This document shows positions 60,120 to 64,000 of a stretch of DNA of 64,000 nucleotides, piece after piece. A model generated the notes under the pieces. That model did not search any database, was not told the DNA's origin, and was given only the letters and a program-made list of their open reading frames with translations. Source of the DNA: Stenopsyche tienmushanensis (lineage: Eukaryota; Arthropoda; Insecta; Trichoptera; Stenopsychidae); the NCBI GenBank assembly GCA_008973525.1, contig WACJ01000521.1, forward strand, positions 1,984,001 through 2,048,000, read 5' to 3'. Position numbers and translations under genes: made by a program. Every line of letters starts with the position of its first letter. Position 1 is the first letter of the stretch.

Positions 60120-60195
60120 TAGAAAAATAACCCTTCTATAGCGTTGAGATATGGACCGTACTCTACAAACAAATCACTATAGAAAGTTAGGTACC
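60120..60195. mobile_element. Degraded MITE related to 22847-23055
   Basis: AACCCTTCTATAGCGTTGAG at one end and CTATAGAAAGTTAGG at the other. Imperfect. Confidence 0.4.
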
Positions 60196-60224
60196 CAAAA
60201 AAAATGTTTATGTGTTTAGTTTGT

Positions 60225-60575
60225 AAACAAGTGCAAATGGATGAGTCTACTCGTTCGTTTACAATAGTAAAATATTGGGTGGCAGAACTTAAACGAAGCC
60301 GTACGAGCTGCCAAGACAAACATCGAAGTGTTCCACCAGATGGTTTTGGACAACCATCAATTGAAAGTGCACAAACTAGCTGACATGGTAGGCACTTTAA
60401 AAAATGCTTTATTCATATATTGACTGAAAAATTGAACATGAAAAAGCTGTGCGCAAGATGGATGCCGCGTTTGCTCAAAGTGAAACAAAAACAGCGTCAT
60501 AAGGATGTTTCAATTGAGTGTTTGGGGGCGTTTCACAGCAATAAATCCGAGTTATTGCATCGATTCATAACATTT
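60225..60575 (+). pseudogene. Mariner transposase N-terminal remnant
   Basis: ATG at 60237 opens MDESTRSFTIVKYWVAELKR. Past a stop and shift it continues ILTEKLNMKKLCARWMPRLL and KDVSIECLGAF, the helix-turn-helix and linker region of mariner transposase. Inactive. It splits the satellite array. Confidence 0.7.
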
Positions 60576-60740
60576 GAGTGACGAAATTCTTTGTGATGTT
60601 TTCATTTTTCTTGGGTTTCTTTGATAGGTCGGATACTCCTGGGACAGCCTCATAGCATGATATTCCCTAAAACAATGCAAACGCATTTAAGGAGGTTTTG
60701 AATAATAGGGACAATATAACGAAGCTCTTTACTAAAATCG

Positions 60741-61263
60741 GTAGTGCCAAAAATAAGTGCCGTTTTTAGTTTAACATCTTTATAGATGAAACAATACAGT
60801 TTTAATCAACAATATTTTCTTTTTCTCTACAGCTTCTATTACAGTTTATCTTCTGCTAACAGTTTTTATATTCCCGTGTTGTAAAAATTCTTCAGTTTAG
60901 AAGATCTTCAATCTAAAAAGTTGTTGAGTGAGTTGATCCAAATCTCAGCTAATTCATCAATACAAAGACCTGAATTTTATACTTTAGATTATACACTATC
61001 TGTCCATCTAGCAGGATTGCGACTCAGAGACAGATTAATCTATTTTTGAAAAAAAAATGAGAACAAATATCGAATACAAGTTTGATTTGTTTCTATTTTG
61101 AGGAATATTTTATGCGAAAATTTTACACGTCCTAGCGGCAAAATTGATCAGAATAAATGCAACAATGACCGTTTGTTAATTCAAAGCAAAAAAAACAACA
61201 CAAAACATTTTGTATAACTTTTCTAACCAGAAGTGTGAAAACGGCACGTATTTTTGGCACTAT
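60741..61263. mobile_element. Non-autonomous DNA element with GTGCCAAAAATA ends
   Basis: GTAGTGCCAAAAATAAGTGC at the left and the complement of ATAGTGCCAAAAATACGTGC at the right enclose about 523 bp of AT-rich DNA without a coding frame. Confidence 0.65.
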
Positions 61264-61329
61264 CAATAATAAATTAGTCAGCCTGATTCACGCTTGGCGA
61301 CTAAAGTGTTAATGCGTATATTGTCTTGG

Positions 61330-63480
61330 TATTATAGAGGGGTGCAAGACGTGATGCGTGATTTTCCCGAGGGGAAAAAAGTACGTGGTCGAATACCTAC
61401 GTGAAGGTTATGCAACCCCGATATGATAGCAGGGTTTTCGACTGCTACAATTTCCTCTCAAGTTTCCACCCCCACTTTATAATGTTTTAACACGTACGTA
61501 AACTGTATTGCTTTAGTATTATAGAGGGGTGCAAGACGCGAAGGGTATATTTCCCAAGGGGAGGAATTTGTGCGACCAAATACTTCTCCGACATTTATGC
61601 AACCCTTACACCATAGCAGGATTTTCGACTCTTACAATTTCCTCTCATGCTTCAATCCCCACTTCTCAAAATGTTTTCAGGTACATACGCTTTTTTAGTG
61701 TTATAGAGGGGTGCAAGACGTGAAGGGTGAATTTTCCAAGGGGAGAAATGTACGTAACCAAATACCTCCACACATTTTATGCAACCCCGAGACGATAGCA
61801 GGATTTTCAACTGCTACAATTTGCCATCATGCTTCCATCTCCACTTTGCAATGTGTTCAAATATATGTAATATGTATTGCCTTAGTATTGTAGAGGGGTG
61901 CAAGACGCGAAGGGTATATTTCCCAAGGGGAGGAATGTGTGCGATCAAATACTTCCTCAACATTCATGCAACCCTGATACGATAGCAAGATTTTCGACTC
62001 CTACAATTTTCTATCAAGCTTACGCCCCCACTTTGTGATGTTGTTACCCATACACTATCGACAAATTAGAAAATACTCATATTATCGAATAAAAATCTAA
62101 AAAATATTAAAACTGTTTAACATAATATAAACATTTAAATGATGATGAAAAATGGATAATAAAATATAAGGGTAATTTTTTTTTTTCTATAAAAAGATAG
62201 CGACTCACCGATGAGTCGTTGATTCAAAGAGTCAATGTCGATACATTAAATGATCCGCTTTCATTCAATTTTGCGGCCAACTAGGAAGTTTTAGGACGAT
62301 AAAAATATAAATTTATCTTCGACATCTATAATAGATTTTGGATGGTTTGGTATTTTTCTATCCTTTAAAGCCTCACTCTGCTGATGTTTTATAATGATAT
62401 AACGCACCTTTTTGATGAAAATCTTCAATTTTATATAGCAATTACTTGATTGAACTCTTTTAGTTCGTAATGTAATGATTGTCTTTTAACCCGTTGATGA
62501 GTAAGCACGGACATGTGGTGTTCACGTTTCAATTAAATTTCCAAACAAATTTTACGATTGGAATTTGAATTATTATCGATGGTGTATATGGGTATTTATA
62601 CTCTATATATATATATATAAAGGGCCGTAAGACGTGAAGGATAAATTTTCCAAGGGGAAAAATGTACGTGTCCAAATACCTCCACGAATGTTATGCAACC
62701 CCAACACGATAGCAGGATTTTCAACTGCTACAATTTGCCATCATGCTTCCATCCCCACTTTGCAGTGTGTTCAAATGTATTTAAGCTATATTTTGCTTGG
62801 TATTGTAAAAGGATGAGAGACTCGAAGAGAAAATTTTCCTAGGGCGACCAAATACCTTCACGAGTCTTATGCAATCCCGACACGATAGCACAATTTTCGA
62901 CTCTTACAATGTTCTCTCATGCTTCCATCCCCACTCCCCAATATGTTCTCATGTTTATAAACTCGTTTGGGTTCGTATTATAGAGGGGTGCAAGACGTGA
63001 AGGGTGAATTTTCCAAGGGGAGAAATGTGTGCGACCAAATACGTCCTCGACATTTATGCAACCCTGATACGATAGCAAGATTTTCGACTCTTACAATTTC
63101 CTCTCATGCTTCCATCCCCACTTCTCAACATTTTCCCATGTATAAAAGCTCTATTGCCTTTGTATTATAGAGGGGTGCAAGACGTGAAGGGTGAATTTTC
63201 CAAGAGGGGAAATGTACGTAACCAAATACCTCCGCAAATGTTATGCAACCCCTATACCATAGCAGGATTTTCGACTCCTACAATTTCCTATTGTGTTTCC
63301 GTCTCCACTTTGCAATATTTTTTATGCACTCGAATATAAAGGCGATGTCTTCTAAGGGATGTTTCGGGTCGACACGTTAAAAAATATCCGCTAATACTAT
63401 ATGCCCTCCCGATTGAGTCGCCGTTGTTTTCGACTCCTACAATTCCCGATCGTGTTGATAACACGCTTTCCAATATATTT
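61330..63480 (+). repeat. Satellite array, younger part (9 units, 176-187 bp)
   Basis: Core positions 61440, 61627, 61809, 61996, 62723, 62899, 63086, 63273, 63432. Most steps are 176, 182 or 187 bp; the 62041-62620 gap is an AT-rich insertion. Here the whole unit is conserved: AGGGGTGCAAGACGTGAAGG, TGAATTTTCCAAGGGGAG, ATGCAACCCTGATACGATAG, then GCAGGATTTTCGACTCCTAC and the CCATCCCCACTTTGCAA end. Short open frames in it (QDVKGEFSKGRNV) follow from repetition and are not treated as genes. Confidence 0.88.
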
Positions 63481-63481
63481 C

Positions 63482-64000
63482 TGACAATGGACAGCCTTAT
63501 ATAAATCCGATTTAAGGATAACTCATTAATAATTCTTCAAAATTTTTGACAAATATAGATTAAATAAAATTATTCCCCATGTATTTAATTATTATATTAT
63601 GGTATTTATTATTGGTGTTTATGATTTTAAAACATGTTCAAACCACGGTCTGAGACGGAACAAATATCGATGTGCGCCGGACAGAGCGTGTTAAAGAGAG
63701 CGTTGGTAACAATAACCCTCAGGCTGTCGTGGTCTCCTGGTGTTATTAGACGATTTCCTCCTCTGACGTTACCGCGTTCCGACGGCGGGGAAAATTCACC
63801 AACGATTTTCCACCGCCCTGGGAAAACTATCCACGGCACGGCTTGCATTAGAAAAGTGAACGAGCTCCAAGGCGTGGGAAAATCGCGATTTTTCCTATTC
63901 TCAAAGGCACTGTCTCGCTCGAGGGTCGTAGTTGGCCACGAGAGTGAGGGAGACGACGGAAAAGATGACGTTCCCCTTCAAAAGCACAGCGTAAGGGTTC
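63482..64000. other. Window end, GC-richer last 350 bp
   Basis: From about 63640 the composition becomes GC-richer, with no recognised gene or repeat. A 73-codon minus-strand frame (63627-63848) has no family features. It could be the edge of another element or a gene outside the window. Confidence 0.3.

Noticed and set aside
61529..63339. Family of small proteins in the satellite (QDVKGEFSKGRNV frames)
   Set aside because: The frames recur only because the DNA recurs. Starts differ, ends run into unrelated sequence, and the older units do not keep the frame.
55395..63480. CRISPR-like array (constant core, variable intervals)
   Set aside because: The host DNA is clearly eukaryotic, the intervals are 100 bp or more and themselves related, and in the younger part whole units are alike. 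This is a satellite.

Overview
The window is nuclear DNA from an arthropod, most likely an insect. It is AT-rich, the genes are split by GT-AG introns, and the spaces between them are full of decayed mariner, hAT, MITE, non-LTR and LTR elements. No bacterial operons, tRNA genes or rRNA genes were seen. I cannot name the species.

The backbone is a tandem, same-strand cluster of three kainate-type ionotropic glutamate receptor (iGluR) genes. Gene 1 (11533-22161) enters the window already in its S1 ligand-binding half. It carries M1, two alternative pore exons, M3, S2, M4 and a tail; its amino-terminal exons were not found and are probably upstream. Gene 2 (31425-41749) is complete: 17 exons joining in frame to 889 residues, from signal peptide to stop. 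Gene 3 (44671-51491 and probably beyond) has 14 exons with the same phases as gene 2, but the exons for the end of S2, M4 and the tail are not in the window. Genes 2 and 3 are recent duplicates. They share splice phases, a weak intron-8 donor, an upstream block that looks like a promoter, and a copy of a 72-codon terminal exon from an unrecognised protein in front of each gene.

Layout: 1-11.5 kb holds intronic or intergenic DNA with mariner, LTR and minisatellite pieces. 11.5-22.2 kb is gene 1, with a nested transposon island in one intron. 22.2-31.4 kb is a spacer with LTRs, the first orphan terminal exon and the first promoter-like block. 31.4-41.8 kb is gene 2, with non-LTR retrotransposon remains in introns 7 and 15. 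41.8-44.7 kb is a short spacer repeating the orphan exon and promoter block. 44.7-51.5 kb is gene 3. 53.3-63.5 kb holds about 24 copies of a diverged satellite of roughly 185 bp with a strongly conserved core, broken up by mariner and MITE insertions.

The receptors are expected to assemble as tetrameric glutamate-gated cation channels. Gene 1 could switch pore chemistry by choosing between two pore exons. Genes 2 and 3 lack the intron that makes this possible and have a fixed pore; gene 2 also has an altered gate. This is what one might expect of diverged or auxiliary subunits, but that role is inferred.
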